This document shows, piece after piece, positions 47,790 through 61,505 of a DNA stretch of 64,000 nt. Made by a program: the position numbers and the translations under genes. Origin of the DNA: Saxidomus purpurata (Eukaryota; Mollusca; Bivalvia; Venerida; Veneridae); the NCBI GenBank assembly GCA_022818135.1, contig JAFMSR010000008.1, positions 6,441,679 through 6,505,678 of the forward strand, written 5' to 3'. The notes under the pieces were generated by a model. It was not told where the DNA came from, searched no databases, and saw nothing but the letters and a program-made list of their open reading frames with translations. How positions within the stretch are numbered: position 1 is the first letter of the stretch; the number at the start of each line of letters is the position of its first letter.

Positions 47790-50700
47790 AGGCTAAATGA
47801 GTTTTAAATGAAAAGCAGCTCTTTATGTTTTCCTTTTCGAACCTCATCGGAGTTTGTTTAACAAAAGTATTATAACGTTTCTTTTCATCATCACGTCTGC
47901 TTGTGAATTAATTCAAACAAAAATTGTTTAATTGTGTAATCATCAGTACGAAACCAATGCTTTAGCATGTAAGGACATTTAAAAATAATTATTATCTGAT
48001 TACATGCATTATGAACAAATTATTATGACTCTATTGACCATTCTACACGTGGTGTTTGTAGATTGATTAAAAAACGCATCCAGTCTGGGGTATTTGATCA
48101 AAAGTGGATGTGCAAGTAATCTATAGGCTGGTGTACAGCTGTGCTTTTATTGATTTGTACCTTTGACATACCTGGTTGATCAAAATCAATTGCTGATAAA
48201 CATGTTGTAAGGATGTGATATTAAGAAAAATTAAAAGAATTTTTGATAAAGCACATTTTAAGAAATGCATGTCATTGACATGAAATCGTTAGTAAATATT
48301 TATGTAACTACAAGTCTCAGATATCACAATATAGACATTATTATTTTAAGGAGCGTTAGACGGTAACAAACATTTCACCGGTGTTCATATAAAGCGTTAC
48401 TTCATACAGTATTTTCGAACTTTGTATAATCAAATTATAATGTACAGGTATGTAATAACAGATAATCACTTAGGAATATTTTCATTGACAGTTCAATACC
48501 ACAGAATTAGTTTAACAGCACAAAACATGAACATTGTTTTAAAGCGTTAGTAAGTCAGAAAATGTGTACAGCTGTAATGTCAGTGATCAAGAACACCATT
48601 CTTGGGTTTGATAGGCTGGATTTAGAGAAAGTTTATTTAGCCTTCAATTGAACAATATGTTGTCACCATATCAGCATAATCATCCACACTGAGGGTCTAC
48701 TTCAATTTCTCCCATTCTCTAACCTTTTCGAAATATGCAAAAAAATCTTGTTTTTCTGTCATATGGCAGTGTCACTGTAAACCTCTAATCGGCAATAGCA
48801 CAAACATCTAAAGGACTTCAGGTTTGGAATGTTGAAGCAGAAACTGAAGTGCTCCAAAATATTTCGATTTGTTTTTCTAACTGATTTACCGGTTTACTGA
48901 AAACATTCATTTTGTGGGACCACTGTTTCCGTAAATTTCAGTAAATGCTTGTTACAAGTATTTCACTTTATGATTTGATTAAGTAAGTGTAATAAAAGAT
49001 TGACGTTTTGCTGAGTTTCTTCAAATACATTTAGGTCTTCTTAAATTCTAGTTCCCAAGTTTAGTTTGGGTACGAGTAGCTCTAAAAGCTACTTATGTCC
49101 ATTGTTCGCTGCATCATTATCACAAGTCAAAGTTATTGAAAGTCTCTCAATCACTGTTATTGCATTTTTCAGATAAATGTACAGAACAAGTTTTCATGTG
49201 TATTTCTTCCATATTGGACAATTGATGATTTACTAATTGTTAATGGTATGTAGTGATATGATGATGCCATTCATGAATCCTTGTATTCTCATATCCAAAA
49301 TGTTCTTTTTCTGATACACTGTCATTCTTTGTTCTATTGAAAATAAACTATTTTAGTTTAGTTTGTACTTATTTATTTAAGCTGGATTGTGAAGAAAGCT
49401 TTAAGCTTATGAAGTAACTCTCGAGTCCGCTTCCTGGAAAAACCAGTACTGGTGTTATTATGAGGAGTTACGGAGGCAACCAGTTCAACATTTATTTTGG
49501 CCTTTTTTTAAAACACGCGGTATTGATCTTGAACAAGATAACGTAAACATAAATTCATACGACGTTAGTTTAATCTTATTTCTAGTACAAGAAAAGACAG
49601 CACGTAGCTTTTAGAAAAGTTCTCAGTAAAGGTATGTATACATACATTTAATATTTGAGAGATATCTTCAAGAGCTGTTTTCGTAAATAATATGAAAAGA
49701 ACTGCCGTATTCTGTTTGATTTAACACAAAGTAGCTCTCTTTCACTGCTAAATGTTTAACGTTTGTTTGACCGGGGTATGGCATATATGTACTCGTTCAT
49801 GTTGATACTGTGCCTTGAAAGTATTATATTTTATTCATACGAAATTGAAATGATTTTCAAGCGTTTCAATTTAAAAATAAAAACTACAACTTGACCGTGA
49901 TGATAAGTAAACATACAACAACTGATAAATTTCCTGTTGGTATTTACCTCAAACGTCCGACATATACTCATGATCTTTGGTAAGATTATTTATACTAAAT
50001 CATGGGACCTAACCCACAGCAAAACTGAATTATTTATCTCGCCGATAAGACATTTAATATGAGAACGTGGTGGTAGCTATTACCATACTTTTCATGAATA
50101 CACATACGGTTTAACTCCTTCCTTACGTGGTGTTTCACCAAAAATGCATATCAAAGTACTTTATTTCACGGGTCTGTCCACTTACATTGCATGAGTAAAC
50201 ATTTCGAACCCCAGTGAGTGTGCCTGCATATTTTATTTATATATACGATCGTTGTAGCCTTTGTCTTTTTATTTACTTTTTCTTTTGCTATAGTTTGTTT
50301 TACGTACTGTTAGTTCATCATGGTCGATTTATTACATTTACTTTTCTGTTTTGAGATAAATGCTTTCAATTGCAGAAATGTGAGGTACAAAAACTTTCAA
50401 CAGTTTTAAATTTGTTTAAGGTAAATCGTAGTACTTCAGGTGTAAAACGATATCGTTATCCCCGTACAGTACCCCGTGGTCAACTTTAAATGTTTGGTTA
50501 CCCTACATGTTTCGGGTCAGTTTCTGTACAAGGAAGTAAATTAGGCTTCAATATATTAATTTCCTTCTTTAAACTGGATTATTTCTACAGGGTGAGCAAT
50601 GTTTTATTGACATTCAAATATATTTTCCTAAAATTAGTAAATGATATTCATGTGGATACCGAACTAAAGGGTGATTATTTAAATCTTCTTTCGTTTTAGG

Positions 50701-51368
50701 AAGTGTAATATTTTGACATTATATGAAACATAACGCATACTGTTAAAAAACAGCTACCTGTGATTATAAATAGTGGTGTTTATGCTAGAGTGTAGTCTGA
50801 CAGGTATTGTCTATGTGGAGGCTCCCACCTATCTTTGCAGCGTATAATATATTGTGATTGATTTATATTATTTATTAATTTACTGTGCATTAAAACGTTA
50901 CCTCTATGTCAAAATTCTATGTTTATTTTTTAAGTAGATTATGCTATAAGATTTAATTGTTTTTAGAGTCATTATAAAAGTAGACCGATAGGATACAATG
51001 TTTACAATATTTCTATTTTCTAATTTCATACAACTGGCCTTCATTAACAAGTAGCAGTATTATATGAATCTTCCACTGGTTGCACGTGCAGATGTGAATT
51101 TTAGGCCCGAGGGTAACTGTTTTTTTTTTTGCGGTAACGAGGCTCTGCCTGGGGGTGTAAGATGAGATTTTCCAGCACTGGTAAAAACTGCAGATATCCC
51201 GATCTGGTATGCAAGAATATAACCCCTATTGTAGCCTCATATATTGCAGTTTTCAGCTGCTAAGATTTATCATAATCCTTTCTAACATACGGCAATTTTT
51301 TTTTGTCCTACAACTATTCTCCAAATGTAGATCGCGATGTGTCTTTAATTAAGTTCATCACTTGTTAT
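47790..51368. other. Intergenic between the two MIEAP-like genes
   Basis: No coding exon was supported. It contains a family II SINE on the minus strand at 49362-49481 and a repeat near 51125-51215. The final part should include the promoter and a 5' untranslated exon of the second gene, because a good acceptor (TTGTTATAG) lies just before its start codon at 51387. Confidence 0.4.
49362..49481 (-). repeat. SINE family II, truncated copy
   Basis: Read on the minus strand it matches the body and tail of the element at 5105-5315: CCAGTACTGGTTTTTCCAGG, GACTCGAGAG, CTTAAAGCTTTCTTCACAAT. The tRNA-like head is missing, as expected of a 5'-truncated insertion. Confidence 0.75.
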
Positions 51369-51386
51369 AGGTAGCTACAACACACA

Positions 51387-54300
51387 ATGGGTAATGCAAA
51401 CCAGAAGCCTGTTCTTAGTAATTTGCTACAATTTATTGCAAATGAAACAAATAAATGGTCAACTATTCTACACAACTTGAATAATCAGCCAAGGCGTGAT
51501 TTTCCTCTGGAAGGATACATTTATCAAGAGCTGATAGGAACGGAAGAAAGATGGAGTCGGATAAGACAGAAAGGGGTAATATCTTTACATACAGCTAAAT
51601 CCACTATTTAGTGTAGGATCTGAGTAAATGTTTTAGACTTTTAATTACTCAATCATATTGTTCTAGTCTTATAATTACAATTAGGCAATCATTGGCAATA
51701 AAAAATATGAATATAGATCCACTAGTTAAATGTAAGAGAATTTTAAGTGCAAAAATAGGAATTGAAACTGAGGAAATGTAAAACCCAACCACATATATTT
51801 CACGAATGCAGATTGAGCACGTATTGCTCAATTGTTTATCTCCTTAGATTAAGTTTTGTGTTACATTATTATTAAAAGTGAACACATACGTAGATTAAAT
51901 ACATACAAAAAGAACTTTATCAGCGTGTCATTTCGTCCCAGTCGGTTATGACCTGACTTTTGTGCAGCAATGTCAGAACTGAATAATAGCTGGTAGTTAC
52001 AAATCTTTTTTTTATACAACAATCAGCATATCAACAAGTCTGAAGCACAAGCAATAAAAGCACAGTTTGAAGACACACTAAAGCGACAAACATATGATAT
52101 TCACCGATTGTCATCAAACAATGAACGACTGGAAAGTCGTAATCAGGAGCTCGAACGACGTCAAAGTGAAATGGCAAAGAAAATTGCATTGTTAGAAAAG
52201 GAACTTAAATACAGGTAAAATTTAAAAAATGTACTGTTTTATGAGCATACAGTTTGACAATACCCTTTACTGTTTAGTTCACACATGGACTTAGCATGGA
52301 TACGAATGCACTAGAGACATACATGAATAAACGTTACATCTTAGCTGATATCGATATCCATATTCAAGTAATTTGTCAACAAAATAAAGTGCCCAATCAA
52401 CTTCATTTATTTTAACTTTTTGTCCGGTGTATCTCTTTATTATATTAGTTATTTAACAGGAAGCAGGACACTCCTGGTGCCAGCAGCAAGTATGGTTACC
52501 CTAATCAAGACATACAACGAAAGGTACGTTCAACAACGACTATGATATATGGTTTCTATAGCATTGTGATGCTTAATATCTTATCTAACTTTTAAAAAAA
52601 TGTTTGATTGTAAACTTCTATATTTCTCGTAAAGATATGTACAAAGATACACTTAAATGTGACTCTGGTTGAGTCAATTTTTAACATAACATGTTTACAG
52701 TTTAAAATTGTTATATTTTTGATGTTTTCAAGAAAAAAGAAATACCGGAGCATAAAAACTTTTAATATCCATATTTGATAAACCTTAATAAAGACTTAGT
52801 GCTTTTTTTTCCTACTGAAATAAATATATGCAGCTGAAACTAGGAAATTAGATAATTTGATTAGCGAAGCATTTGGGTGTTTGCGTAACTATGCGACTAG
52901 ACCCTCACCCTCTCCCTTCTGGCTCAAATTTGATCACGTTTGTTAACTGTGACTATTAAGTAACAACTTAACTCGATTGCTTGGTAACGTTTCAATAATT
53001 AAGCGTCTTGATAATATTAGCAACACCAAGATGGCACAGACGAGAAAATACAACATTTACAGAAGCAAATAACAAAATTCGAAGAAGAAAATCAAATACT
53101 GCAGGCAAATGTTGAAAGCTTGAATATGCATGTAAAATTCGTTGAAGATGAAAAGGATGGGCTTTTACTCAGGTGATTATTTTGTTTCATACATATGTGA
53201 AATTTAGAAAATCTGGGAAAAGTTTTTAAATGCCATGAAAAGAATATGTTCACAAAATCCATTTTGCCTTAATTACAAAATAGCAGTATAATTTCATTAC
53301 AACATTACAATTTAAACTGTGTCGATATAGCAATAAAACTAAACATTACTTTTTTAACTAATGCAAAAGACCTCTAACGGGAATACTTTATAAATACTTT
53401 TTTATTTATAGCTTACAAATACTTCATCATTCATAGTATCTACGGAAATTCTTGTTATACAGACTCAGCAAAATGGCTGGAGACAAGTTGGTAGATAACA
53501 ACCCTGCAATTGCGGACTTAAGTGATCCAAACAGACCAACGAAACTTGGGGAGGTATATACTGAAATGTATGACAATGAATGGACCAGTGCCTTTGAAAA
53601 ATTGCAAGCGTCTGGCTATGATGATGAGACTGCCATCGAAACATTAAAACTTACGTTAATGGTAATGTCTTATTAAGCAGGAAACATTATATTTTTACGA
53701 TGTAACGATAATTATATATAATTATAATATTTTAGCGATTGATTAAATACCGGTTGAAGGCATATTATACTATGGTGCTGGGCCCAGTATTCGTGGTAGG
53801 TCCAGAATTCGTGGTATTTAGACAGTTTGTTCTTTCCCCATTGCTCTCATTAAATAAAACAACAGAAGTAAACCAAACCGTAAAGATGTTCCAGCTGATG
53901 TTTTTAGTTGATATCAGTTACGAAAATATAGTGTTCTTATACCGTAAGTGTTGCTTCATGTACTCCCAAAGTGAGTCTGAACATTTTGTTTATTATTGAA
54001 ATGGTTGCTTTTTAAAAACTGGTACTGGAAGAATAGCTGACTGTATGTTTATATATAATCAACTGATATTGATTCACAAGACATAAAGATATAATTTTAA
54101 ACGAGATTCTGAAATATCATTTGGGACACTTCTGTTGCAATGTAACTTTTTGGTCGACCCACGAATTCTGGTGCACATATTCCTGTGACGTCAAAGGTCA
54201 ACACACTTTATATTTTGGAAGCTGTGTAAACAATGTGACAATCAGCATAAATAAAGTGAATCGTATGTTAAATGTTAGATGTTCTTGGTTATATTTTGAC

Positions 54301-57031
54301 CTTGATTGTTTCTTTGTTTATTTTTTTTTGTACTCCGTAGTGTTATAAAGAGTTCTATTTACCACGAAAACTGGGCCAACCAGCATACACATTATTTAAC
54401 TATAAGTTAGTTTCAAAAATGTTAGTCATATTACAAAGCATGTTTTTATTTCCTGAAATTGGTTGTCACGTATATCATATTTGGACAATAACATTGTGAT
54501 TATATTGTTGGGAAGTACATCCTTGAAATTCAGTTAATTAAATAACTTAATATTACCCAGTATTTCTTTATACTTTTGAACCAGCAAATTATTCATATTC
54601 CTCAAGAAACATCGAAAAGCATCCGTTTTCAAAACTGTGGCTATCCGTCCTGTGTGAAATCATGAAAACTAATTGAATTGCAGCGTTGATATGAAACAAA
54701 ACAGTTACAGTTGTTTCTTATTAATCTAAATCTTTTTGCATCAATTAACTAAAAGTTATGCATTATATGTACCTTGTATTTTTACCTATTTGAAGAACGT
54801 ACACCAATTTTGCGAGACCAAAGCTCACAAGGTTCTGAAGCAAGCTGCGGATGCAGTTAATTTGTTGTTTGAGGAATACAGGCAGTCTGTAATAATAAAG
54901 GTAAATGCATTATTATTCATCACGACTACTATGAAATTTTGCCTACAAAGTCCATATTTTGCCAGATCATGAGTCAGTTCGAGATGCGTCAAATTATATT
55001 TATAACGAATGACGTTATATTAGACGTCATTTATTTTTGTGAAAATGTTTCCAAGAACATGTTTTCCTTACAGAGCTTGCGCATGGTTAGCAGTCGATAA
55101 CTAGTTTAAATGTGCATAAATATTGATGCAACTGTTTCTGTTACACTTTTAATTGTTTAGCTATGCACATTGAAATATTATTTAAAGCATAAGTCATTTT
55201 GTAATACTATTACATGTTTTTTATATTTTTTTAACAAGGATGTTCCTGCTCACTTGACCATGCGACGACCACGTGTAAGTTGATTTATTCAATATTTTAT
55301 TACAAACATATGTTTTTGTTTAAGTGATGAAAAATACATGTATGTAAATATCTCATTAATGATAAAATAAATAATGAGATCCATAATATTTCGTTATTAG
55401 TGTGCTCCATTTACGCTATATATTTCGAGGTTTAAAATAAAAATTGTTTAAATGTTGTTATGCTGTATCGCAAAACTTATGTTATTACTATGAAAATAAT
55501 AGGTCAGCTGCCTTGTGAAATATATAAATAGCAAAGTGTACGACATAGTTCCGACATAGTGCTTTCAAAATTTCGAAAGTTTTTAAGTAAAATACGAAGA
55601 TTGCATTGTGTCGTAAGATAATTATTGTGTGGAAACTGATATCATAATTTAAAAATAAATTAAGTCGAACTTTGTGTATTTCCTAGATTTAAGGATTAAA
55701 ACTGTAACGTGTAGCATTCACCTGAGTTTTCATTTTGGAAAACTGGATTGGGGAGCAAATAGTGCTCAAAATAGTATACACAACTGGACCGTTAAAGTAT
55801 TATGTTCTTTAGGTACGACGCCGGGGCAATTTTGAAGGAGAAATAAAATTGCAATATAGATGGAAACCTAAGGATCCGAAGATGGATGCTGGAAATCCGA
55901 ACGGAAATCAGATGGTGAAGATACCCGAACTGGTACTTAAAAATATTACAATTGACTGTGTTTTTATCTTTAATATATATATTGTTAGACTCTGTCTTAA
56001 TTAAAAGCAGTATGTACAATGTTTTTTTTACATGTTTCATTCAATTTTAGAAAGAAAACTGTTCTGTTTGCAGTAAAAAAACTCATGGTTATAAACAAAA
56101 AATTCAAGCAACTACAAATACCACCCGGTTTCACATTGTTTTAAAAAAGGTATGTACATTTTTTGTAACTAAAAGATAACTGATTTTCAGGAAAAAATAA
56201 GAGAAGGCCTGAAATCGACAGCGGAAAGTAAGTTAATACAGCTAAGAAAAGAAGTGGCAATGTCTATGGTTCCGATCGTGCAACAGGTATTTATGATTTT
56301 AAACAAAGTGTTTGTTTATTATAGTGTCACCCCTATTTTAAAGGGCCAGTCATTTCTGACTTATGAGACACCTTCTTTTGAGCACATGTACCTCCCGAAT
56401 CCCATCCCTTTAACGCCAGGCACAAGACAGGTAGGCATACGGTAGCCATTATTTAACTAGCTGGCGGCTCACCAACCGGCCATATCAGAATCCCTGCTGG
56501 GATTCGAACCTTCGACCTCCCGCTCCCAAGGCGGATGCCTAAACCACTAGACCAAGGGAGACGGTCACATGTCGTTGTTAGAAACATTATACATTAAAGC
56601 CCCAGAAATGTAATTATGTACATTAAAAGGCGCGTATATAGTTTGTCATATATATTTCGTTGTGTTTTTGTGTTTTTGCAGTCACTAAAACTATATTTTC
56701 GTGTTCATTTGTTTGTGTGTAAACAGGCGGTACGATTTGAATTATATTTTCATTCCTTAAGGCGTACATTGATGCAAGCTGGAGTCCTGAATGTTTGCAT
56801 GAGATGAAGGATTACATTATAAAATGCCTGTTCCTCGGTTGGATGATGGTTGTTCAATCTCCACCACTGACACTGGCATCATGTGAGGCAGACGACAAAT
56901 TTGATAAAAAAATGTACAAGGAGTACACAAAAAGTGGAGACACAGTCGACTATGTGGTTTGGCCAGCATTACTACTTCACGAAAATGGCCCTGTAGTCAG
57001 CAAAGGTGTTGCTCAGGGGAAAAAAGGTTGA
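51387..57031 (+). CDS. MIEAP/SPATA18-like protein, paralogue 2
   Basis: Exons: 51387-51575, 52027-52214, 52460-52523, 53021-53172, 53463-53661, 54796-54900, 55239-55274, 55813-55932, 56051-56149, 56191-56286, 56762-57031. All junctions keep frame and give 505 residues. Exon order and phases match paralogue 1 one for one, except that paralogue 1 has extra coiled-coil exons and this gene has one extra exon (56051-56149) with a CSVCSKKTH motif. The start MGNANQK keeps Gly2 but lacks Ser6. Residues about 64-196 are coiled-coil-like (NNERLESRNQELERRQ). Then come KMAGDKLVDNNP, NRPTKLGEVYTEMYDNEW and the MIEAP-type C-terminal domain with LGWMMVVQSP, YVVWPALLLHENGPVV and KGVAQGKKG. Vertebrate MIEAP acts on the mitochondrial surface and interior in quality control; whether this paralogue does is unknown. 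A 5' untranslated exon is implied by the acceptor at about 51370. Confidence 0.87.
56304..56571 (-). repeat. tRNA-Pro-derived SINE, family III
   Basis: On the minus strand the head reads like tRNA-Pro: A-box TTGGTCTAGTGGTTTAGGC, an anticodon arm with loop CTTGGGA (anticodon TGG) and B-box GGTTCGAATCCC. The body continues through GGCCATATGG-like sequence to GGTGACACTATAATAAAC. A second copy lies at 58574-58802. It sits in the last intron of the second MIEAP-like gene. Confidence 0.8.
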
Positions 57032-57267
57032 ACTAGTGTTATGTTTCATCAGACGAATATTTATCTCAGATTTATGAACAACTTTCTTTAAGCGCATTTT
57101 TAAGTGTAAGCTGATTTAAGAAAAGTGTTTAAATTCAAATTTATTTTACTCTTTATTCAAATTAACATGTAGATGCTCAAAATGTATTCAAAATATCATT
57201 TTAGAAGTCTTTGTGCGGATAGCCGCCTGTAAGTGATGAATGTATATGGGAAGAACTTATAACTTGT
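57032..57267 (+). other. 3' flank of MIEAP-like paralogue 2
   Basis: This AT-rich stretch follows the stop codon and should contain the 3' untranslated region. No canonical AATAAA is obvious in the first 200 bases. Nothing else is recognised. Confidence 0.35.
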
Positions 57268-57460
57268 GGAACCACCGCGGCGCAATGAAAGCGCGTTTGT
57301 CTCAGGACCGGAGGGTCCCGGTTCGAATCCAACCAGTGTCATTGCGATAGCATCCTTTGGCAAGCCATATTCCCCATTCTCTCTCTTCCTCTCTCTCGTT
57401 TCAAGAGAGATTAATCTAAGTTATAAGAATTTATTTCGCAATCGAGAATAATTGAATTAG
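57268..57460 (+). repeat. tRNA-derived SINE, family IV
   Basis: The head has GGCGCAATGAAAGCGCG and the B-box GGTTCGAATCC. The tail reads TTCGCAATCGAGAATAATTG, which resembles the family II tail CACAATCGAGCTAAAATAA. The two families may therefore share a 3' tail and the same LINE partner. Confidence 0.6.
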
Positions 57461-60400
57461 TATAGATTATTCTAACACGACCAGCGAATAACCTACATAC
57501 ATGCAGAACAAAATCTATTTGGGTTAAGCGTGGGGATCCGATGGATGGCACACGTCCAGTTAACTTGATTAATGTTACGATGCCATTTACACTGACTTTA
57601 TTTACTGTTTTGTTGTTTATTGATTTTGTTTACACAGTGACGTCATTTATTAAGAGGAACTGTGACGTCATTTAACTATACCCGTCACTAATATTTTTCG
57701 TAATGCGTACCCTGAAAAATCGAACCATTTCTATAAGTGAAATTCATGTTACATTTACTCAAAAATTATTAAAGTTTTTTTCTTTCTTATGAGACTAGTT
57801 TACGTTGATGAAAAATCTGAAACACTGCGTACTAAACATTTTTCAAGTGTTAGCGGGAGGAAAAAAAAAATCTAGGTGCGAAGCACGCAAGTGTAAATTA
57901 CGTTCGATGAAAATAGTTCTCTCATTTTCTTCAAATGTTGTTTCAAATAAGTCGTGTTAGAATCGAAATAATAAGTCTCTCCAAGTTTGGTTAATGGTAG
58001 AATAACCTCGTTTGTCGTTCTTATGCGTAATGATATATCACTCATGTTACGAAAAACCAAACACGAATACACATTATTTCTTACATAATTTGTATAACAG
58101 GGTCGTTGTCTGAAAACATTCCACCACATATCAGCTATGATATTTAAATAGAAAAAAGGTTTCTTAAAGGTCATGACAGTGTAATATTAACCTTATTGAT
58201 ATCAGAGCGTTGAAAGAATCAGTCATTTAGTCAGCTAATTTGATGTAACTTTTCATACTGAATCTTTGTCCACGAATTGTTTTTTAATTATATGTAAAGT
58301 GTCGAAATTGTCATACACTTCAAGCATGTGACCATGGCCTTCCTAACGGGATAGTTAAAAAAGGGTAACATTTATTTGTATTATTCAACTGTATCATACG
58401 TATTAAAAGATGTAATTTGATTTTTTACTGCAGATTTTAAAGTAATAGAATGTCTTTATATTTTGAACATCTATTATTTGGTTTGTGGGAGTGCTTTGCA
58501 TCATGGTGTTATGGATTTTTCTTTATAATTTATATTAATGTCTGATTTTAGCAACAATGAAAAAGTAAAAGGTAAAGTGTTTGCTTATTATAGTGTCACC
58601 CCTAATTAAAGGGCCAGCCATTTCTGACTTATGATACACATTCATTCTGAGCACATTTACATCCGAATCCTATCATTTATTGCCAGGCACCAGGCAGGTA
58701 GGCATACGGTAACCATTATTTAACTAGCTGGCGGCTCACCAACTGGCCATATCAGAACGAGCCCCCTGCCCCCGCCCCTGCATGCAAATACCACTAGACC
58801 ATTTTTTGTATGTATGTGATTCCATAACTTTTCAGGTTCACATTTTATTTTTGCCACTGGTTCACATGTCTGATAGTTCATATGTTAGGTAGTTTAGTGC
58901 TTTGGTGTTGTTTTACTGCTCAGTTGTGAAGCTCATCCAACAATATAGCAAGATACCATATATTTGTTAGCACTGAGTCAGGAAAATTAAGCGTAAAATG
59001 TTCTAAATTCATGTTAGCATTGACTCATACAAAATCTGCTTAAACCATAAACAGAGTTTGTCATTGTCTTTTACATGAAAAACAAACGATGGGAAATATC
59101 TTTATATACACATTAGTATTATATATGATTAAGGTACTTCTTGACTGGAAAGAGTTTGCGTATCTAAACAAGGAAAAACTAGTGATTATTTTTCACGAAG
59201 AAGCGTAAGTCCCCCATCCCTATGAGACTGACCTTTGAGAAAGTGACCCGAAATTATAATGTGCACAACAAAGTTTCACACTGATGCTTCCATCAAAATG
59301 TTATGAAAATCCAGTAAGGGGTTTTGGAGAAGAGGCAAGATTTTACGTTTCTGGTCCCTGTGACATTGACGTTTGAGCCAGTGACCCTTAATTTTAATAT
59401 TGACCCTGTGACCTCAAAATAAGTAGGGGTAATCTTATCATGGTCAAGATCAACCTCACTATCTAGTTCGAAGATCACAGGTCTATACTACACCAGTTAT
59501 TGAACATGATAAATATGACAATGACCGTTGACCGTTGACCCAGTGACCTAAACGTCAATTGTGGTCACGTACTGGTTAAGGTCAACCTGTACATGAAGGA
59601 TGTGGATCATATGCCCAATAGTTCTCTAGTTATTGAACAGAATAGGTATAACCATTGGTGTGATCTATTTTTACCCAAGGGACATACTTTAAACAAACTT
59701 CAGGGAGGACCACGAGACAAAGCTAAATGGATTTTGAAATAACTTTGCCTAGATGTATAACACATTAAGACGATGTGTCGCATGCAGCACCCACGCCCCT
59801 ACCTCAAAGGTCAAGGTCACACTAAGAGTTTAAAGATGATGGAATCCTGCATATATGCACATATTACTGTCCGGACTGTATCTTTGTCATGCATTGAGGG
59901 AGGTTAAAATAACTTTGCACAAATGTTAAGCACATCTAGAAGATAGCGAACAATACATACTACCTTATCTCAAATGTTTAAGGTAATGGACTAGGTTATG
60001 CATGGTTACCCTATATGCATGGAAGGATGATACATATACATAGCATAATTGTTGATCACATGGAGATGACATGTCATATGCACAATTCTTGACATGGTTT
60101 ATGCACGAACACGAACAGAGTCTCTCCTCCATCTTTACTACAAATGTCAGATATATCTTTGGAAACCTTTTTCATTGACTTCAACATTCAACATTTATTT
60201 TACAATGGTTTTGGTATGCAATGACATTTGTAACATGAATCTTGACAGTCTACACAAAGGACGATAGCCGAAATCATGTTACCGTCTTCCACACATTACT
60301 CACATAATTTATGTTTTCGTCATTCGCTGAAACCAAAAATTCAGATGATTGTTTGCCTAATACACTATCACTCATTTTCCACTTTTTGCAATCAATACTA

Positions 60401-60604
60401 AACAAATTCAATATTAAGGTAATATTACTTTGATGTAGATACTTTATAAATATAAATAAACGAGATCAAGTGCAAGCAGCGTGTTTCATTTTCTAATTAT
60501 TTAACAGTACATGTAATTAATTTGATAACAACCACTTCTTAGATTAAGCTAAAGTTCTTTATAAATACGCCCGTCATACTTATGTTAAAGTAGACGATTT
60601 TAAA
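57461..60604. other. Intergenic with repeats
   Basis: No exon is supported. It contains a family III SINE fragment (58574-58802) and a GACCTTTGAGCCAGTGACCC-type repeat at 59220-59640. A GGTCAAGGTCACAC block at 59740-60100 is related to that at 41455. The open frame at 57872-58174 (minus) has no recognised domain. Confidence 0.45.
58574..58802 (-). repeat. SINE family III, second copy
   Basis: It shares with 56304-56571 the sequences AGTGTCACCCCTA, GGGCCAGCCATTTCTGAC, ACTAGCTGGCGGCTCACCAA and GGCCATATCAGAA. The tRNA-like head is mostly replaced by a C-rich stretch, leaving only ACCACTAGACCA. Confidence 0.75.
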
Positions 60605-60641
60605 ATGGCTAGTCGCGTGGAATTGTTTGATAATACTGAAG
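60605..60641 (+). CDS. Possible tiny first coding exon of an unknown gene
   Basis: ATG at 60605 opens MASRVELFDNTE and ends after one further base at a good donor (GAAG then GTAGGT). No downstream exon could be matched with confidence: the next recognisable sequence is the decayed CARD-family exon at 60976. It may be a chance ORF. It is noted because Met start and donor coincide and the gap before the pseudogene is small. Confidence 0.25.
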
Positions 60642-60975
60642 GTAGGTTATATTTACTGTTTATATTTCGCGTTTTTGTTATCGTAGTTTCGTGATTTCGC
60701 GTTTTCATCGTACTTTTGAGTATCGCGTTTCAGATCAACACATTCAAAGGCGATGGCCCTAACGGAATTCCGTAGAATACTGCATGAGATAAACATGAAT
60801 ATGTTTTTCACGAATCGTCCATATCAAGAACTACAACTCCGGTGTCATAAGTAATAATGCGTTTATGTCTAAACAAAACAGCATCAATTTTGATATTATG
60901 GAAAGAAGATCTTCAAAGTATTCGATATTGCCAAATAGGGTGAACAAGTCCCGTCCTTGAACACAATCATTATAC

Positions 60976-61505
60976 AGATATGAAACAGGAAGTCTTAAAA
61001 ACCATTGAACGCACTATAGCCGAAATTTGCAACGAGCCTGATGACATATAGAAACGATTGAGAAAGAACGCTTATGTAAAACTGGTATTTTTCCATCTTG
61101 GCCTCTTGGAAAAAGAATGAAAGACGCGATGATGACAGATACAGACAGAAAAGTAGCGAAGAAATGTGATTATTTCATTGAAAAGTCTGGTATTTGGGAA
61201 AGAATGGAAAGAAGGAGAAATAATAATGTTGTACCATATAACGAAAGCGGAATATTATAGACAGGACGGGGCCCCTGTATTGTCGTTACTAAAAGCTAAA
61301 GAAGCAGAACAATTTGCCATTAAATAAATGGACCACTGAATTACCAATTACAATGTGTTTTATTTTGTTCGATGATATAGAAAACTGTATTTCATCAGCT
61401 GTTCAAAACGAGGACATCGCAAATGATGTTTTAAACGCTAAGCGACGACAAAGACGGGAAAATCTCATGGACGCCTTAATAATTGTCACAGGAAGGCAAA
61501 GTTGA
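60976..61505 (+). pseudogene. Decayed copy of the helical-module exon 2
   Basis: The sequence matches the second half of exon 2 of the copy at 28707-30370: AAACAGGAAGTCTTAAAAAC, GATGACAT, GGAAAGAATGGAAAG, AGCGGAATATTATAGACAGG, and the 3' end encoding SSAVQNEDIANDVLNA. Frameshifts occur near 61045, 61150, 61225 and 61320, and the acidic end of the protein is lost. The stretch encoding MERRR lacks the two extra bases seen at 30102-30110, which supports those being an insertion in that copy. It is not functional. Confidence 0.85.

Noticed and set aside
56500..56571. Functional tRNA-Pro gene on the minus strand
   Set aside because: The tRNA-like part continues into a body shared with 58574-58802, and the acceptor stem pairs poorly, so it is a SINE head.
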